This document shows, piece by piece, positions 19,314 through 32,432 of a stretch of 64,000 bases of DNA (the first letter of the stretch is position 1; every line of letters begins with the position of its first letter). The stretch lies in assembly GCA_019693395.1 (NCBI GenBank), contig JAAMXP010006573.1, positions 10,001 through 74,000 of the forward strand, given 5' to 3'. Both the position numbers and the translations under genes were made by a program. A model generated the notes under the pieces. It saw nothing but the letters and a program-made list of their open reading frames with translations, did not search any database and had not been told where the DNA came from. Origin of the DNA: Ettlia oleoabundans. Its lineage: Eukaryota; Chlorophyta; Chlorophyceae; Chlamydomonadales.

Positions 19314-19385
19314 CTGGGGTGGAAGGATTCGAACCTCCGAATGGCGGGACCAAAACCCGCAGCCTTACCACTTGGCGACACCCCA
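19314..19385 (-). tRNA. trnQ-UUG: tRNA-Gln(UUG)
   Basis: 72-nt minus-strand cloverleaf. Acceptor TGGGGTG/CACCCCA, anticodon stem GCGGG/CCCGC around TTTTGGT (anticodon UUG), T arm GAGGTTCGAATCCTT. Confidence 0.95.
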
Positions 19386-19407
19386 TAAATTTTTTTACTA
19401 GATGTTA

Positions 19408-19436
19408 GTTTTACATAAAACCTATGTTAGTGTCAA
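19408..19436 (-). promoter_or_regulatory. Sigma70-like promoter of trnQ(uug)
   Basis: A consensus TTGACA on the minus strand, then 17 bases and TAAAAC preceded by TG (extended -10). It ends 22 bases before the tRNA. Confidence 0.45.
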
Positions 19437-19512
19437 GAAGATAATTTCATTCAGTCATTTCAGTCATTTCGGAATCAATTAAAATTCATACCGAAATGAC
19501 TTTCTAAGTTTT

Positions 19513-19608
19513 TTATTTATAAAGTGCTACTCCGAGGCGTACAGCAAATATCCCAGTAGCCAAAGCTAAAAATAATGCAATAAAAACTTGATAATCAGCG
19601 ATAGGCAT
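19513..19608 (-). CDS. psaM: Photosystem I subunit XII (PsaM)
   Basis: 31 residues, [20 protein letters not shown] to ALYK: one membrane helix, typical PsaM length and the conserved VRLGVALYK end. PsaM lies at the photosystem I core edge. It is the last gene of a minus-strand run psbK-psb30-psaM, read in that order. No obvious Shine-Dalgarno. Confidence 0.95.
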   Translation of the reverse strand: MPIADYQVFIALFLALATGIFAVRLGVALYK

Positions 19609-19779
19609 AAAAATAGTGAAGATTTGGTGACATTCCCAAAATTTTTCCAAAATGGCCTGAAAATTTTAGTTTTTCAGGAGTTTCTTTTCGTTGGAGTTTG
19701 GTTTTATTCGACAAACTAATTGACAAACTAGGGGTTTGTCATCAAGTTTGTCACCAGTCTGTTTTGTCAATTGCTGAAA

Positions 19780-19881
19780 TTAGAGATTTCCTCCACGACT
19801 GGAAAGTAATACAATCACAAGCGGTCCAGCCGCAACAATAAAGAGTAAAGCGGTTAATTGTAAAACAATTTCTAGATTCAT
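19780..19881 (-). CDS. psb30: Photosystem II protein Psb30 (Ycf12)
   Basis: 33 residues beginning [20 protein letters not shown] and ending SSRGGNL, the invariant Psb30 C-terminus. It is a single-helix photosystem II subunit near cytochrome b559. It lies between psbK and psaM on the same strand, separated by repeat-filled spacers. Confidence 0.95.
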
Positions 19882-20210
19882 GGTTTTTGTTTCGTATATT
19901 TCCTTTCCTTAAAATGCGATTTTTCGAACCCAGTGGAATAGAAAATCGCATTGAACCCCAAACAGAAGTTGTCCCAAAAACGTATTTTTATTCGCAAAAA
20001 CCCTGTTTTTGGGACCGGAACGCTATAGGTACTGAGTTTTTGGACGATTTTATTTACAATGTGTTTATTTATTCTGGCTGTACCTGTTCCAAAAACATGA
20101 CCAAAAATTCCTTTTTGGTCATGTTTTTGGAAATAAATCAAATTTCCTTTTTGGTACAATAAGATTGACAAAACTTGGTTTTGTCAACAAAGGAAGTTAT
20201 TTTGAAAAAT
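19882..20210. other. Spacer psbK-psb30 with hairpins
   Basis: No gene recognised. A 21-bp stem hairpin spans 20087-20132 (arm TTCCAAAAACATGACC). Others lie at about 19973-20019 (GTCCCAAAAACG ... TTTTTGGGAC) and 20165-20190 (TTGACAAAAC). It is densely packed with family repeats. Confidence 0.55.
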
Positions 20211-20339
20211 TTAACGGAAACTAACTGATGCTTGCCACACAAGAGCTAATAACAAGAAAAGTACAGGGATAACCGGTAATACATCTACAATCGGATCAAA
20301 CGGAGCGTAGGCTTCCGGTAATTTTGCTAATAATAACAC
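20211..20339 (-). CDS. psbK: Photosystem II protein K (PsbK), GTG start
   Basis: 42 codons. The sequence [20 protein letters not shown] through [10 protein letters not shown] is unmistakable PsbK; mature PsbK begins KLPEAY. No ATG exists in this frame between the preceding stop and the mature start. A GTG lies 5 bases after GGAGGA, so translation most likely begins at GTG, giving a five-residue presequence before KLPEAY. First gene of the psbK-psb30-psaM run. Confidence 0.93.
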
Positions 20340-21405
20340 GGGAATCCTCCAAAATAGTTTATTAATTCACAAAAATTCGGAAATAGTCCCTGCCCCAAAA
20401 ACGATGTTTTTAGAGTTAAATAAAAATTTTGGATAATTATAAACTTCTTCTTTTTATTTTGATTTATGTTTGTATTTCCAAAAATTCTATTTTTGGGGCT
20501 AGACCAATTTCAGTTTGGTTCAGGAACTAAACTTAGAGTATGAAAAAATTTTCTAAGTGTTTCACCTGTTTTTGCTATTTGGTATGTTTTATACCATTTT
20601 TGACGTGTTTCTTCTTAGTTCTATTATGCTAACAAAACACCATTTTGGCTAGTTTTTTAAATAGTTTATTTTCTTTTTTCTAAAGTTGTCAAAATTAATA
20701 GTAGAAGTAATAAACCAAACTAGTATTTTTCAAAAATTAAATAAAGTGTCATTGATTCTAAACTAAAAACATCCTTAAAGCTACAATTTTTTTGTCTAAA
20801 ATCAAAAACAAGAGTTCTTTGTTTACCATTTTACCTTTCTTTTACGTATAAAAAACTATTTTTTGTTCTTTCCGTTTTTTGTCCTTTAAGGACAAAAAAC
20901 GGAATCAAAAACGAAAAAAAAAATTAGTGTTCAAAATTGCATTTTTAAAAAAAGGCCCTCTAGTTAAACTAAACTTTAATTTTTCTTGGCTATAAGTTTT
21001 GTTAAAATTTTTATAAACGTTTTCTTTCTACTCTAAAATCTTAACTCATAAAAATAATTTTAAATTAAAAACAAAAATTCGTTCAGTTTTATTTTCAAAA
21101 GTCAATTTTATTTTGGCCTGAAAATTTGCTTGTTTCTGTTCTTTTACTAAAACTGAAATTTTTCTATTAATTAGCTTTTGTATATCAACAGAGTTTGTCC
21201 AAGTGGAAACAAAAAAATTTATAACATTGGAGACGCAAATAAAAAATAGTTAATATAAAAAATACTATACTTTTTTATAAAGCTATAAAAAAAGTTATTT
21301 TTTATCTTGTTAAATTAGAGATAAGTGGGAGTAAAATAGATTTTTTAGTAAAGATAATGATTTCTTTTTCAAAAAGAAACTCTAGCAAATTCAGGAGGAA
21401 AAAAG
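20340..21405. other. 1.07-kb AT-rich spacer between psbK and chlB
   Basis: No gene recognised on either strand. It has a palindrome at about 20870-20904 (TTCCGTTTTTTGTCCTT arms) and a short segment near 20432-20470 that resembles 47889-47930. The chlB Shine-Dalgarno (CAGGAGG) lies at its right end. The region probably holds promoters for both divergent genes but I cannot fix them. Confidence 0.45.
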
Positions 21406-22938
21406 ATGAAATTAGCTTATTGGATGTATGCTGGTCCAGCACACATAGGAACTTTACGAGTTGCAAGTTCTTTTAAAAATGTTCATGCAATTATGCATGC
21501 TCCCTTAGGTGATGATTATTTTAACGTTATGCGTTCTATGTTAGAACGTGAAAGAGATTTTACACCAGTAACAGCAAGTATTGTTGATCGTCATGTATTA
21601 GCTCGTGGCTCACAAGAAAAAGTTGTTGAAAACATTACACGAAAAGATAAAGAAGAAAATCCAGACTTAATTATATTAACCCCTACATGTACTTCAAGTA
21701 TTTTACAAGAGGATTTACAAAATTTTGTAAATCGTGCAGGGTTGGATTCAACGTCAGATGTCATTTTAGCTGATGTTAATCATTATCGTGTAAATGAATT
21801 ACAAGCTGCAGACCGTACTCTCGAACAAATTATTCGTTTTTGTTTAGAAAAAGCTCAAGCTAAAAAGGAGCTAGTAATCAAAAGAACCGAAAAACCTTCT
21901 GCAAATATTCTTGGAATTTTTACACTAGGTTTTCATAATCAACATGACTATCGAGAATTAAAAAGACTATTAACTGATTTAGGCATAACAATTAATGAAA
22001 TTCTTCCAGAAGGTGGTTCTGTTACGAATATTAAAAACCTCCCAAACGCTTGGTTTAATTTGATTCCTTATCGCGAAGTCGGTTTAATGGCAGCTAATTA
22101 TTTACAAAATGAATTTAATATGCCCTATGTTTCCATAACACCAATGGGTTTACTTGATACAGAGATTTGTATTAGAGAAATTGTAAATGTTGTGCAAAAG
22201 TATGATTCTTCTTATTCCTTTGATTTTGAGGCTTATATTGATACTCAAACTAGATTTATTTCACAAGCAGCTTGGTTTTCTCGTTCAATTGATTGTCAAA
22301 ATTTAACAGGAAAAAAAGCCGTTGTATTCGGAGATGCAACTCATGCAGCAAGTATGACTAAAATTTTAGCTCGAGAAATGGGAATTCGCGTTTCTTGTAG
22401 CGGAACATATTGTAAACATGACGCGGATTGGTTTAGAGAACAAGTCGATGGTTTTTGTGATGAAGTTCTAATTACAGATGACCATACTCAAGTAGCTGAT
22501 ATGATTGCTCGGATTGAACCTGCGGCGATTTTTGGAACACAAATGGAACGTCATATCGGAAAAAGATTGGATATTCCTTGTGGTGTAATCTCTGCTCCAG
22601 TTCATATTCAAAATTTTCCCCTTGGTTTTCGTCCTTTTTTAGGCTATGAAGGTACAAATCAAATTTCTGATCTTGTGTATAATTCGTTTACCCTTGGAAT
22701 GGAAGATCATCTTCTTGAAATTTTCGGTGGCCATGATACTAAGGAAGTCATTACAAAGTCATTATCAACGGATTCCGATTTAGTTTGGACTCCCGATGCT
22801 TTAGCGGAATTACAACGCATTCCAGGTTTTGTTCGTGGTAAAATTAAGCGGAATACAGAAAAATTTGCCCGTGAAAAAAATGTAAACCAAATAACCCTTG
22901 AAATTATGTTTGCTGCAAAAGAAGCAGTGGGTGCATAA
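21406..22938 (+). CDS. chlB: Light-independent protochlorophyllide reductase subunit B (ChlB)
   Basis: 510 residues. ChlB and ChlN form the catalytic NB component that reduces protochlorophyllide in the dark, receiving electrons from ChlL. The N-terminus [20 protein letters not shown] and the [13 protein letters not shown] cluster-ligand region (about residues 93-105) are family hallmarks. [25 protein letters not shown] and the C-terminal tail [14 protein letters not shown] are also present. Length is normal. A strong Shine-Dalgarno GGAGGA lies 8 bases before ATG. Unlike chlN it contains no repeat insertions. chlL and chlN lie 22 kb away, adjacent to each other. Confidence 0.98.
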   Translation: MKLAYWMYAGPAHIGTLRVASSFKNVHAIMHAPLGDDYFNVMRSMLERERDFTPVTASIVDRHVLARGSQEKVVENITRKDKEENPDLIILTPTCTSSILQEDLQNFVNRAGLDSTSDVILADVNHYRVNELQAADRTLEQIIRFCLEKAQAKKELVIKRTEKPSANILGIFTLGFHNQHDYRELKRLLTDLGITINEILPEGGSVTNIKNLPNAWFNLIPYREVGLMAANYLQNEFNMPYVSITPMGLLDTEICIREIVNVVQKYDSSYSFDFEAYIDTQTRFISQAAWFSRSIDCQNLTGKKAVVFGDATHAASMTKILAREMGIRVSCSGTYCKHDADWFREQVDGFCDEVLITDDHTQVADMIARIEPAAIFGTQMERHIGKRLDIPCGVISAPVHIQNFPLGFRPFLGYEGTNQISDLVYNSFTLGMEDHLLEIFGGHDTKEVITKSLSTDSDLVWTPDALAELQRIPGFVRGKIKRNTEKFAREKNVNQITLEIMFAAKEAVGA

Positions 22939-23527
22939 TCTATGCCAAAAAAGCTTTTTCGCCTATTTCCCAAAACTACCGTTTTTGGGACCAACCGCTA
23001 CAATGTTTTTAGGACCAGAAAGGTACTGATAAAAAAACTTTTATACAATAGTAAGTAACCCTTTATGCGCCTCGATTTTATGGAATTCTAAAAAGAAACT
23101 CTCAAGTTGATATTTTTTAGTACGATTAGTCACAAAACTCAAATTTTTGTCAGTCAGACAATAAAGGTTTTTGTCTATTCATTTTGTAAATTTTTGTAAC
23201 ACAATCATACCAAAATTTCAAAATTTTGGTTTCAATTTTGTCATCATCTTTTTATTAAGGAACAAATTGTACAATTATTTTTCTTATAAAAAACAGTTTT
23301 TTAATCCTTTCTTTTCTCAAAACTTTGTAATTGGCCCCAAAAACGGTGGTTTTGGGAAAGGGACCAACTGGAACCAAAACTGAACTTTTTGGTAAGGTTT
23401 GAGATGAAAATATTTTTAGGTTAGGGTTTTTGTCCAAGAGATGAATTACTCTACTAAAAAAAATTTCTTTTTTAAAGAACTTTTAAAAAGATGATTTCGT
23501 TAATTCAAATAAGGAGAAGTTTTCGCC
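22939..23527. other. Spacer chlB-psaA
   Basis: No gene recognised. It has hairpin-family repeats (about 22967-22991 and 23333-23365) and a palindrome ACCAAAATTTCAAAATTTTG at about 23209-23230. AAGGAG lies before the psaA start. Confidence 0.45.
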
Positions 23528-25783
23528 ATGACAATCAGTCCTCCAGAACGTGAAGCGAAAAAAGTCAAAATTGTAGTTGATCGAAATCCGGTAGCTACAA
23601 ATTTTGAAAAATGGGCTAAACCAGGTCATTTTTCACGAACTCTTTCAAAGGGTCCAACTACAACAACGTGGATTTGGAATTTACATGCTGACGCACATGA
23701 TTTTGATACACAAACAAGCGATCTTGAAGAAATTTCAAGAAAAGTTTTTAGTGCACATTTTGGTCAGCTCGGTATTATCTTTATTTGGTTAAGTGGAATG
23801 TATTTCCATGGTGCACGTTTTTCAAATTATGAAGCGTGGTTAACAGATCCAACACATATTAAACCAAGTGCACAAGTGGTTTGGCCTATTGTGGGCCAAG
23901 AAATTTTAAACGCAGATGTTGGTGGTGGTTTCCAAGGCCTTCAAATTACTTCTGGATTCTTCCAACTTTGGCGTGCATCAGGAATTACAAGTGAATTACA
24001 ACTTTACACCACAGCGATTGGTGCTCTTGTGATGGCTGCCGCAATGTTTTTCGCGGGTTGGTTCCATTATCATAAAGCTGCACCAAAATTAGAATGGTTC
24101 CAAAACGTTGAATCTATGCTCAATCACCATTTAGGTGGTCTTTTAGGTCTAGGGAGTTTAGCATGGGCCGGTCATCAAATTCACGTTTCATTACCAATTA
24201 ATAAACTTCTTGATGCTGGCGTTGATCCAAAAGAAATTCCTCTTCCTCATGAATTTACTCTTAATCCAGACCTTATGGCTCAACTGTATCCAAGTTTTTC
24301 AAAAGGCTTAGCACCATTTTTTACTCTTGATTGGGCTCAATACAGCGATTTTCTTACATTCCAAGGCGGGTTAAATCCAGTAACAGGTGGTTTATGGCTA
24401 ACAGATACTGTTCATCATCATTTGGCAATTGCAGTCTTATTTTTAGTAGCTGGACATCAATACAGAACAAATTGGGGTATTGGTTCCAGTTTAAAAGAAA
24501 TCCTTGAAGCTCACAAAGGGCCCTTTACTGGCGAAGGTCATAAAGGACTTTATGAAATTTTAACTACTTCCTGGCATGCTCAGTTAGCAATTAATTTAGC
24601 TCTTTTTGGTTCGTTATCAATTATTGTTGCTCACCACATGTACGCAATGCCTCCATATCCTTATTTAGCGACAGATTATGGTACGCAACTTTCACTTTTC
24701 ACTCATCACATGTGGATCGGTGGTTTCTGTATTGTTGGTGCGGGTGCTCATGCAGCTATTTTTATGGTTCGTGATTATGATCCAACAAATAATTATAACA
24801 ATCTTTTAGACCGTGTTCTTCGTCATAGAGATGCGATGATTTCTCATTTAAATTGGGTATGTATTTTCTTGGGCTTCCATAGTTTTGGATTATACATTCA
24901 CAATGATACGATGAGTGCTTTGGGTCGCCCACAAGACATGTTTTCTGACACAGCGATTCAATTACAACCAGTTTTTGCACAATGGGTTCAAAACACGCAC
25001 TTTTTAGCACCTGGATTTACAGCACCGAATGCTTTAGCAAGCACAAGTCCTAGTTGGGGTGGAGATGTAGTTGCTGTCGGTGGAAAAGTTGCTATGATGC
25101 CAATTTCATTAGGAACAGCAGATTTCCTTGTACATCACATTCATGCTTTTACAATTCATGTAACTGTTCTTATTTTATTAAAAGGTGTTTTATATGCTCG
25201 GAGTTCACGTTTAATCCCAGATAAAGCAAATTTAGGTTTTAGATTCCCTTGTGATGGTCCGGGTCGTGGTGGTACATGCCAAGTTTCGGCTTGGGATCAC
25301 GTATTCTTAGGTCTTTTCTGGATGTATAATTCAATTTCTGTAGTGATTTTCCATTTCAGCTGGAAAATGCAATCAGATGTTTGGGGAACTGTAAGTGCAA
25401 ACGGAGTTTCTCATATTACTGGTGGTAATTTTGCGCAAAGTGCCAACACGATTAATGGGTGGTTACGTGATTTCTTATGGGCACAATCATCACAAGTTAT
25501 CCAATCATATGGTTCTGCTTTATCAGCGTATGGTTTAATTTTCTTAGGCGCTCACTTCGTTTGGGCTTTTAGTTTAATGTTCTTATTTAGTGGACGTGGA
25601 TATTGGCAAGAATTAATTGAATCCATTGTTTGGGCTCATAATAAACTTAAAGTAGCGCCAGCTATTCAACCACGTGCATTAAGCATCACTCAAGGTCGTG
25701 CAGTAGGTGTCGCTCATTACTTATTGGGCGGTATTGCAACTACTTGGTCCTTCTTCTTAGCCCGTATTTTAGCTGTAGGTTAA
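23528..25783 (+). CDS. psaA: Photosystem I P700 apoprotein A1 (PsaA)
   Basis: 751 residues, the normal length. PsaA and PsaB form the photosystem I core that binds P700, A0, A1 and the FX iron-sulfur cluster. The FX ligand motif [10 protein letters not shown] is at about residues 576-585. The many His-rich antenna helices ([20 protein letters not shown] and others) are in place. It is uninterrupted, while in some green algae psaA is trans-spliced. ATG is preceded by AAGGAG at about 10 bases. psaB follows on the same strand after 546 bases. Confidence 0.99.
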   Translation: MTISPPEREAKKVKIVVDRNPVATNFEKWAKPGHFSRTLSKGPTTTTWIWNLHADAHDFDTQTSDLEEISRKVFSAHFGQLGIIFIWLSGMYFHGARFSNYEAWLTDPTHIKPSAQVVWPIVGQEILNADVGGGFQGLQITSGFFQLWRASGITSELQLYTTAIGALVMAAAMFFAGWFHYHKAAPKLEWFQNVESMLNHHLGGLLGLGSLAWAGHQIHVSLPINKLLDAGVDPKEIPLPHEFTLNPDLMAQLYPSFSKGLAPFFTLDWAQYSDFLTFQGGLNPVTGGLWLTDTVHHHLAIAVLFLVAGHQYRTNWGIGSSLKEILEAHKGPFTGEGHKGLYEILTTSWHAQLAINLALFGSLSIIVAHHMYAMPPYPYLATDYGTQLSLFTHHMWIGGFCIVGAGAHAAIFMVRDYDPTNNYNNLLDRVLRHRDAMISHLNWVCIFLGFHSFGLYIHNDTMSALGRPQDMFSDTAIQLQPVFAQWVQNTHFLAPGFTAPNALASTSPSWGGDVVAVGGKVAMMPISLGTADFLVHHIHAFTIHVTVLILLKGVLYARSSRLIPDKANLGFRFPCDGPGRGGTCQVSAWDHVFLGLFWMYNSISVVIFHFSWKMQSDVWGTVSANGVSHITGGNFAQSANTINGWLRDFLWAQSSQVIQSYGSALSAYGLIFLGAHFVWAFSLMFLFSGRGYWQELIESIVWAHNKLKVAPAIQPRALSITQGRAVGVAHYLLGGIATTWSFFLARILAVG

Positions 25784-26329
25784 CTTAATAACCATTTTTT
25801 TGTTTACTTGACAAAAATCAACCGGTCTTTTTCCAAAAAAACTTTTTCTTGCCTTTCCCAAAAACACTGTTTTTATTCCCAAAATGATATTTTTGGACTA
25901 GGCCAATTCTAATTTTTGGGCCAGAAAAAAAATTGAAAAGAAAACGCTTACGTTTAATAACAAAAATCCTATTTTTGATAACGGAGAGGGATCAATATTT
26001 TTTCTCTTCTTTTTTTGTCTTTCTTCAAACTAGAATTTTGAAGAACCACCTTTTAAAGAAAAAATTCTTTTTCAAAACTTTTTCCAGAAAGACAATTTTT
26101 GGGATTGACAGGGACATCTCTTAGTTTTATCAAAACAAATAGTCTTCAAAAAAAAGCCTACCGGCCCACTTCCACAAATGCAGTTAGTTCCTTTCCAAAA
26201 AATGGAATTTATTATCCAAAATTCCATTTTTTGGAAAGGAACTAACTGATATTTTTTGGGAGTAACTTGGTAAGGTTCTGTTTATGTTAAAGAGTGTAAA
26301 ACACTTACTATCGTTAAGGAGAATTCAAA
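25784..26329. other. Spacer psaA-psaB with a long hairpin
   Basis: No gene recognised. The main feature is a hairpin with a 30-bp perfect stem at 26181-26248 (arm begins CAGTTAGTTCCTTTCC, 8-base loop). Several degenerate CCCAAAAA repeats lie at 25855-25900. AAGGAG precedes the psaB ATG. Confidence 0.6.
26181..26248. repeat. 30-bp stem hairpin upstream of psaB
   Basis: Perfect arms 26181-26210 and 26219-26248 enclose an 8-base loop. It could define the psaA mRNA 3' end or the psaB 5' end (inference). Confidence 0.75.
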
Positions 26330-28534
26330 ATGGCAACAAAATTTCCAAAATTTAGCCAAGCCTTAGCACAAGATCCAACTACTCGTCGAATTTGGTTTGG
26401 AATTGCAACTGCTCATGATTTTGAAAGTCATGATGGTATGACTGAAGAAAGGCTCTATCAAAAGATATTTGCTTCTCACTTTGGTCAATTGGCTATTATT
26501 TTTCTTTGGACTTCTGGAAACTTATTCCATGTTGCATGGCAAGGCAACTTTGAACAATGGGTTCAAGATCCACTTCATATTCGTCCAATTGCTCATGCAA
26601 TCTGGGACCCACATTTTGGGCAACCTGCTGTTGAAGCATTTACACGTGGTGGGGCTTCTGGTCCTGTAAATATTTCAACATCTGGTGTGTATCAGTGGTG
26701 GTATACAATTGGTCTACGCACTAATCAAGAATTATACATTGGTTCAATTTTCTTACTAGTTCTTGCAGCTCTTTTACTTTTTGCAGGTTGGTTACACTTA
26801 CAACCATCTTTTCAACCAGCACTTTCTTGGTTCAAGAATGCAGAATCTCGATTAAATCACCACTTAGCTGGTTTGTTTGGGGTAAGTTCGCTAGCCTGGA
26901 CTGGCCATTTAGTACATGTTGCAATTCCAGAATCACGTGGGCAACATGTTGGTTGGGATAATTTTCTAACAGTTTTACCCCATCCTGCAGGATTAACTCC
27001 ATTTTTTACTGGTAATTGGGCAGCATATGCTGAAAATCCAGATAGTGTATCACATCTGTTTGGGACCGGGGAAGGTAGCGGTACTGCAATTTTGACTTTC
27101 TTAGGTGGCTTCCACCCTCAAACACAAAGTCTTTGGTTAACTGATATGGCTCATCACCATTTAGCTATCGCGGTTATATTTATTTTAGCGGGACATATGT
27201 ATCGTACAATTTTTGGTATTGGTCACAGTATGAGAGAAATTCTTGAAGCACAAACTCCACCATCAGGAAGTTTAGGTGCTGGCCACAAAGGATTATACGA
27301 TACTGTGAATAACTCACTCCATTTTCAATTGGGTCTTGCTCTTGCTAGTGTTGGTACAATTTCTTCTTTAGTAGCTCAACACATGTATTCACTACCACCA
27401 TATGCTTTTTTAGCACAAGATTTTACAACGCAAGCTGCTCTTTACACACACCATCAATATATTGCTGGATTTATTATGTGTGGTGCTTTTGCTCACGGTG
27501 CAATTTTCTTTGTGCGTGATTATGATCCCGAAGCAAACCGCGGTAATGTACTTGCTCGTATTTTAGATCATAAAGAAGCTCTTATTTCACATTTAAGTTG
27601 GGTAAGTTTATTTTTAGGGTTCCATACATTAGGTCTCTATGTTCATAATGATGTCGTTCAAGCATTTGGAACTCCAGAAAAACAAATTCTTATTGAACCT
27701 GTTTTTGCACAGTGGATTCAAGCAGCTCATGGAAAAACTGTGTATGGTTTTGATTTCTTACTATCTTCTGCAACAAGTGCGCCAAGTGTAGCAGGGCAAG
27801 CTCTTTGGCTTCCGGGTTGGTTACAAGGAATTAATAGCGATACAAATTCACTTTTCCTTACAATTGGTCCTGGTGACTTTTTAGTTCATCATGCGATTGC
27901 ATTAGGTTTACACACAACAACATTAATTCTTGTAAAAGGTGCTCTTGATGCTCGTGGTTCCAAATTAATGCCAGATAAAAAAGATTTTGGCTACAGTTTC
28001 CCTTGCGACGGACCAGGCCGTGGTGGTACTTGTGATATTTCTGCTTGGGATGCTTTCTATCTTGCTGTTTTTTGGATGTTAAATACAATTGGTTGGGTAA
28101 CTTTCTATTGGCATTGGAAACATCTTGGTATTTGGCAAGGTAATGTTAACCAATTCAATGAATCGTCTACATATTTAATGGGTTGGCTTCGTGATTATCT
28201 TTGGTTAAATTCTTCTCAATTAATTAATGGTTATAATCCGTTTGGTATGAACAGTTTATCTGTTTGGGCTTGGATGTTCTTATTTGGGCATTTAATTTAT
28301 GCAACAGGTTTCATGTTCTTAATTTCTTGGCGTGGTTACTGGCAAGAACTTATTGAAACATTAGCTTGGGCGCATGAACGCACACCACTTGCGAATCTTG
28401 TACGTTGGCGCGATAAACCTGTAGCATTAAGTATTGTTCAGGCACGTCTTGTCGGTTTAACGCATTTCTCGGTTGGGTATGTTCTTACATATGCTGCATT
28501 CTTAATCGCAAGCACAAGCGGGAAGTTTGGTTAA
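26330..28534 (+). CDS. psaB: Photosystem I P700 apoprotein A2 (PsaB)
   Basis: 734 residues, standard length. Partner of PsaA in the photosystem I core. The N-terminus [20 protein letters not shown] and the FX cluster motif [10 protein letters not shown] (about residues 559-568) are conserved. Eleven hydrophobic helices with the expected His residues are visible. ATG lies 9 bases after TAAGGAGA. No introns or insertions. Confidence 0.99.
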   Translation: MATKFPKFSQALAQDPTTRRIWFGIATAHDFESHDGMTEERLYQKIFASHFGQLAIIFLWTSGNLFHVAWQGNFEQWVQDPLHIRPIAHAIWDPHFGQPAVEAFTRGGASGPVNISTSGVYQWWYTIGLRTNQELYIGSIFLLVLAALLLFAGWLHLQPSFQPALSWFKNAESRLNHHLAGLFGVSSLAWTGHLVHVAIPESRGQHVGWDNFLTVLPHPAGLTPFFTGNWAAYAENPDSVSHLFGTGEGSGTAILTFLGGFHPQTQSLWLTDMAHHHLAIAVIFILAGHMYRTIFGIGHSMREILEAQTPPSGSLGAGHKGLYDTVNNSLHFQLGLALASVGTISSLVAQHMYSLPPYAFLAQDFTTQAALYTHHQYIAGFIMCGAFAHGAIFFVRDYDPEANRGNVLARILDHKEALISHLSWVSLFLGFHTLGLYVHNDVVQAFGTPEKQILIEPVFAQWIQAAHGKTVYGFDFLLSSATSAPSVAGQALWLPGWLQGINSDTNSLFLTIGPGDFLVHHAIALGLHTTTLILVKGALDARGSKLMPDKKDFGYSFPCDGPGRGGTCDISAWDAFYLAVFWMLNTIGWVTFYWHWKHLGIWQGNVNQFNESSTYLMGWLRDYLWLNSSQLINGYNPFGMNSLSVWAWMFLFGHLIYATGFMFLISWRGYWQELIETLAWAHERTPLANLVRWRDKPVALSIVQARLVGLTHFSVGYVLTYAAFLIASTSGKFG

Positions 28535-28561
28535 TCCAAAAAGTCTGCTCTTAATTCAAAA

Positions 28562-28589
28562 ACAAGAGGTTTAAACCTCTTGTTTTTAT
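28562..28589 (+). terminator. Stem-loop after psaB
   Basis: AAACAAGAGGTTTAAACCTCTTGTTT is a perfect inverted repeat within 55 bases of the psaB stop, followed by a T/A-rich tract. A likely mRNA 3'-end element (inference). Confidence 0.5.
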
Positions 28590-28634
28590 ACTGCTGGTTT
28601 TTCTTTTTTCATCATGAAACTCAAAAATTTCTTT

Positions 28635-29104
28635 TTACATTAAAAAATCGATGTAAAAAAAATTTATTTTGTCATCTCGTGTTTCTTTTCCGTTAAAAAA
28701 ACTTGGTTTTTTAACGGAACAAAATTCCAATAATATTTTTTCGAAGCCAGGTTTTGTGGCTTGAAAGCGTGCGGGGTGTAAAGCAAAAAGTCTTCGTTCG
28801 GCCACAACAAACTCATCAAGAGATGCTAACCAATAAAAAATTGGCATGAATGAGAGTGGTTTTCGAGGTGACACAGAAGTTTAATACCTTGCAAAGATAA
28901 CGAAACAATTGCGGAGACTAAATCCACCAATCTAAGTCCTAATTGATCTAAATTAGTAATATAAAGTTCATCACCAGCTTGTAATTTTTGTAATAAATCT
29001 TTTAATTTGGGTCCGTTCGGATCTTGTTCTTCAATAAAACCAGCAATTTCAAACTTTGAAAGAACTTTACGTTGTTGTTCTAATGAAAGGACTCTCGAAC
29101 TCAT
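28635..29104 (-). pseudogene. Frameshifted serine-recombinase (resolvase) relic
   Basis: Two overlapping minus-strand frames together resemble the N-terminal domain of serine recombinases. The first (ATG 29104 to stop 28826) reads RVLSLEQQRKVLSKFEIAGF, LLQKLQAGDELYITNLDQLG and LVSAIVSLSLQGIKLLC. This matches the resolvase pattern of a Q-rich helix, then L..LQ.GD.L.V..LD.LGR and LV..L...GI. The second, shifted at a T6 run near 28843-28848, continues FYWLASLDEFVVAERRLFAL, matching the LASLAEFER.LI.ER segment. The arginines of the LDRLGRS motif are replaced and the N-terminal beta strand with the catalytic serine is not convincing, so it is probably inactive. A -1 slip on TTTTTT would join the frames but decay is the simpler reading. 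Recombinase genes are not standard chloroplast content. Confidence 0.6.
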
Positions 29105-29843
29105 TAAGTAGGACTGTCTCAAATAATAATATTTCAGAAGAAGTGCTTTTAAAGTTTTCTAAACTTTCCCTCTCCCTTAAATATTTTACAGATTTGTAAA
29201 AAGCAAAAAGTGTTTTTTTTTTATTGAATTATATCATAAACAAATAAATTTTTAGACAGCTCCGTCATGAGTTAATTTTTAATCAGTAGAAAATCTAGTA
29301 AATCAACGAGAAAAAAAAGGAACCTTAACGGTTTTTTCCTGTATATTTTTTTTTCTCTTTTAAAGAAAACATTAAGAAAAGAGAAAAAAGAAGAGAAATA
29401 CTAACAAAAAAACTTTTTTTAATTTGTTAAATTTCAAGCAGAAAAATAAAAAATTAGAATCTTTTCCTTTCCGTTAAAAAAACAAAGTTTTTTTAACGGA
29501 AAGCAACCAAAAGCATAAAAATTATCGATGGGGCTAGTAAATCTCGACTTTTAGTTTATTTGACACAAGCTCTTACCAAATTTGTTGTTATTTTATTCAA
29601 CAGATTTTTTTTATTAATTTGAAATTTAAGAAAAGACAGAAAAGGGCAAAAAAATGGGTCTATCCCCAAAAATTACATTTTTATCCCCAAAAAATGGTTT
29701 TTTTGGGGCTAGAATACAAATTTTCTTTGTGGAAAAGGGAAATAACCTGTTCCTCCAAACACCGTTTGGAGGACAAGATTCACCAAAATTAACATAAAAC
29801 GAGGTTACCCCCGTTTTATGTTTCAATATAGCAGAAGAAAGAA
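29105..29843. other. Spacer between the recombinase relic and psbA 3' end
   Basis: No further gene recognised. Hairpins at 29465-29502 (CTTTCCGTTAAAAAAAC arms) and 29751-29773 (TCCTCCAAAC arms), and the probable psbA 3' stem-loop at 29791-29822. Confidence 0.5.
29791..29822 (-). terminator. Stem-loop downstream of psbA
   Basis: AACATAAAACG pairs with CGTTTTATGTT, 21 bases beyond the psbA stop on the minus strand. Position and shape fit a plastid mRNA 3'-end stem. Confidence 0.6.
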
Positions 29844-32158
<2,315 letters not shown>

Positions 32159-32181
32159 TCAAAAATGAATTTGTTATTGTT

Positions 32182-32210
32182 AATGTAAATAAAAAACAAG
32201 CCAGAATCAA
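32182..32210 (-). promoter_or_regulatory. Sigma70-like promoter of psbA
   Basis: On the minus strand TTGATT, 17 bases, TACATT. It predicts a leader of about 65-70 bases, a usual length for algal psbA. It overlaps a sequence repeated at about 32755 and 38236. Confidence 0.45.
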
Positions 32211-32312
32211 GTAATTTAATTTTTAAAGATTAAAAGCTATTAATAAAAGGGGAGAACATATTAAATCGATTCTTTTATAAATTTTAATGAGAAACCATTA
32301 AAAAATCAAACT

Positions 32313-32432
32313 GCACAAACTCAAATAGATTTTCTTTTGTTATTGGTTTTAACGTTTACGGATCTTGAACTGCTGTTTTGTGTGGCTTTTTTTAATTTAA
32401 CAAAGAAACCTCACTTTATTCTGTCTTGTTTT
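32313..32432 (+). pseudogene. Relic of the orf275 gene
   Basis: The frame reads AQTQIDFLLLLVLTFTDLEL and shares ACAAACTCAAATAGATTT and GATCTTGAACTGCT exactly with orf275 at 35322-35390, in the same order and roughly the same spacing. No start codon belongs to it. It appears to be a degraded partial duplicate. Confidence 0.6.
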
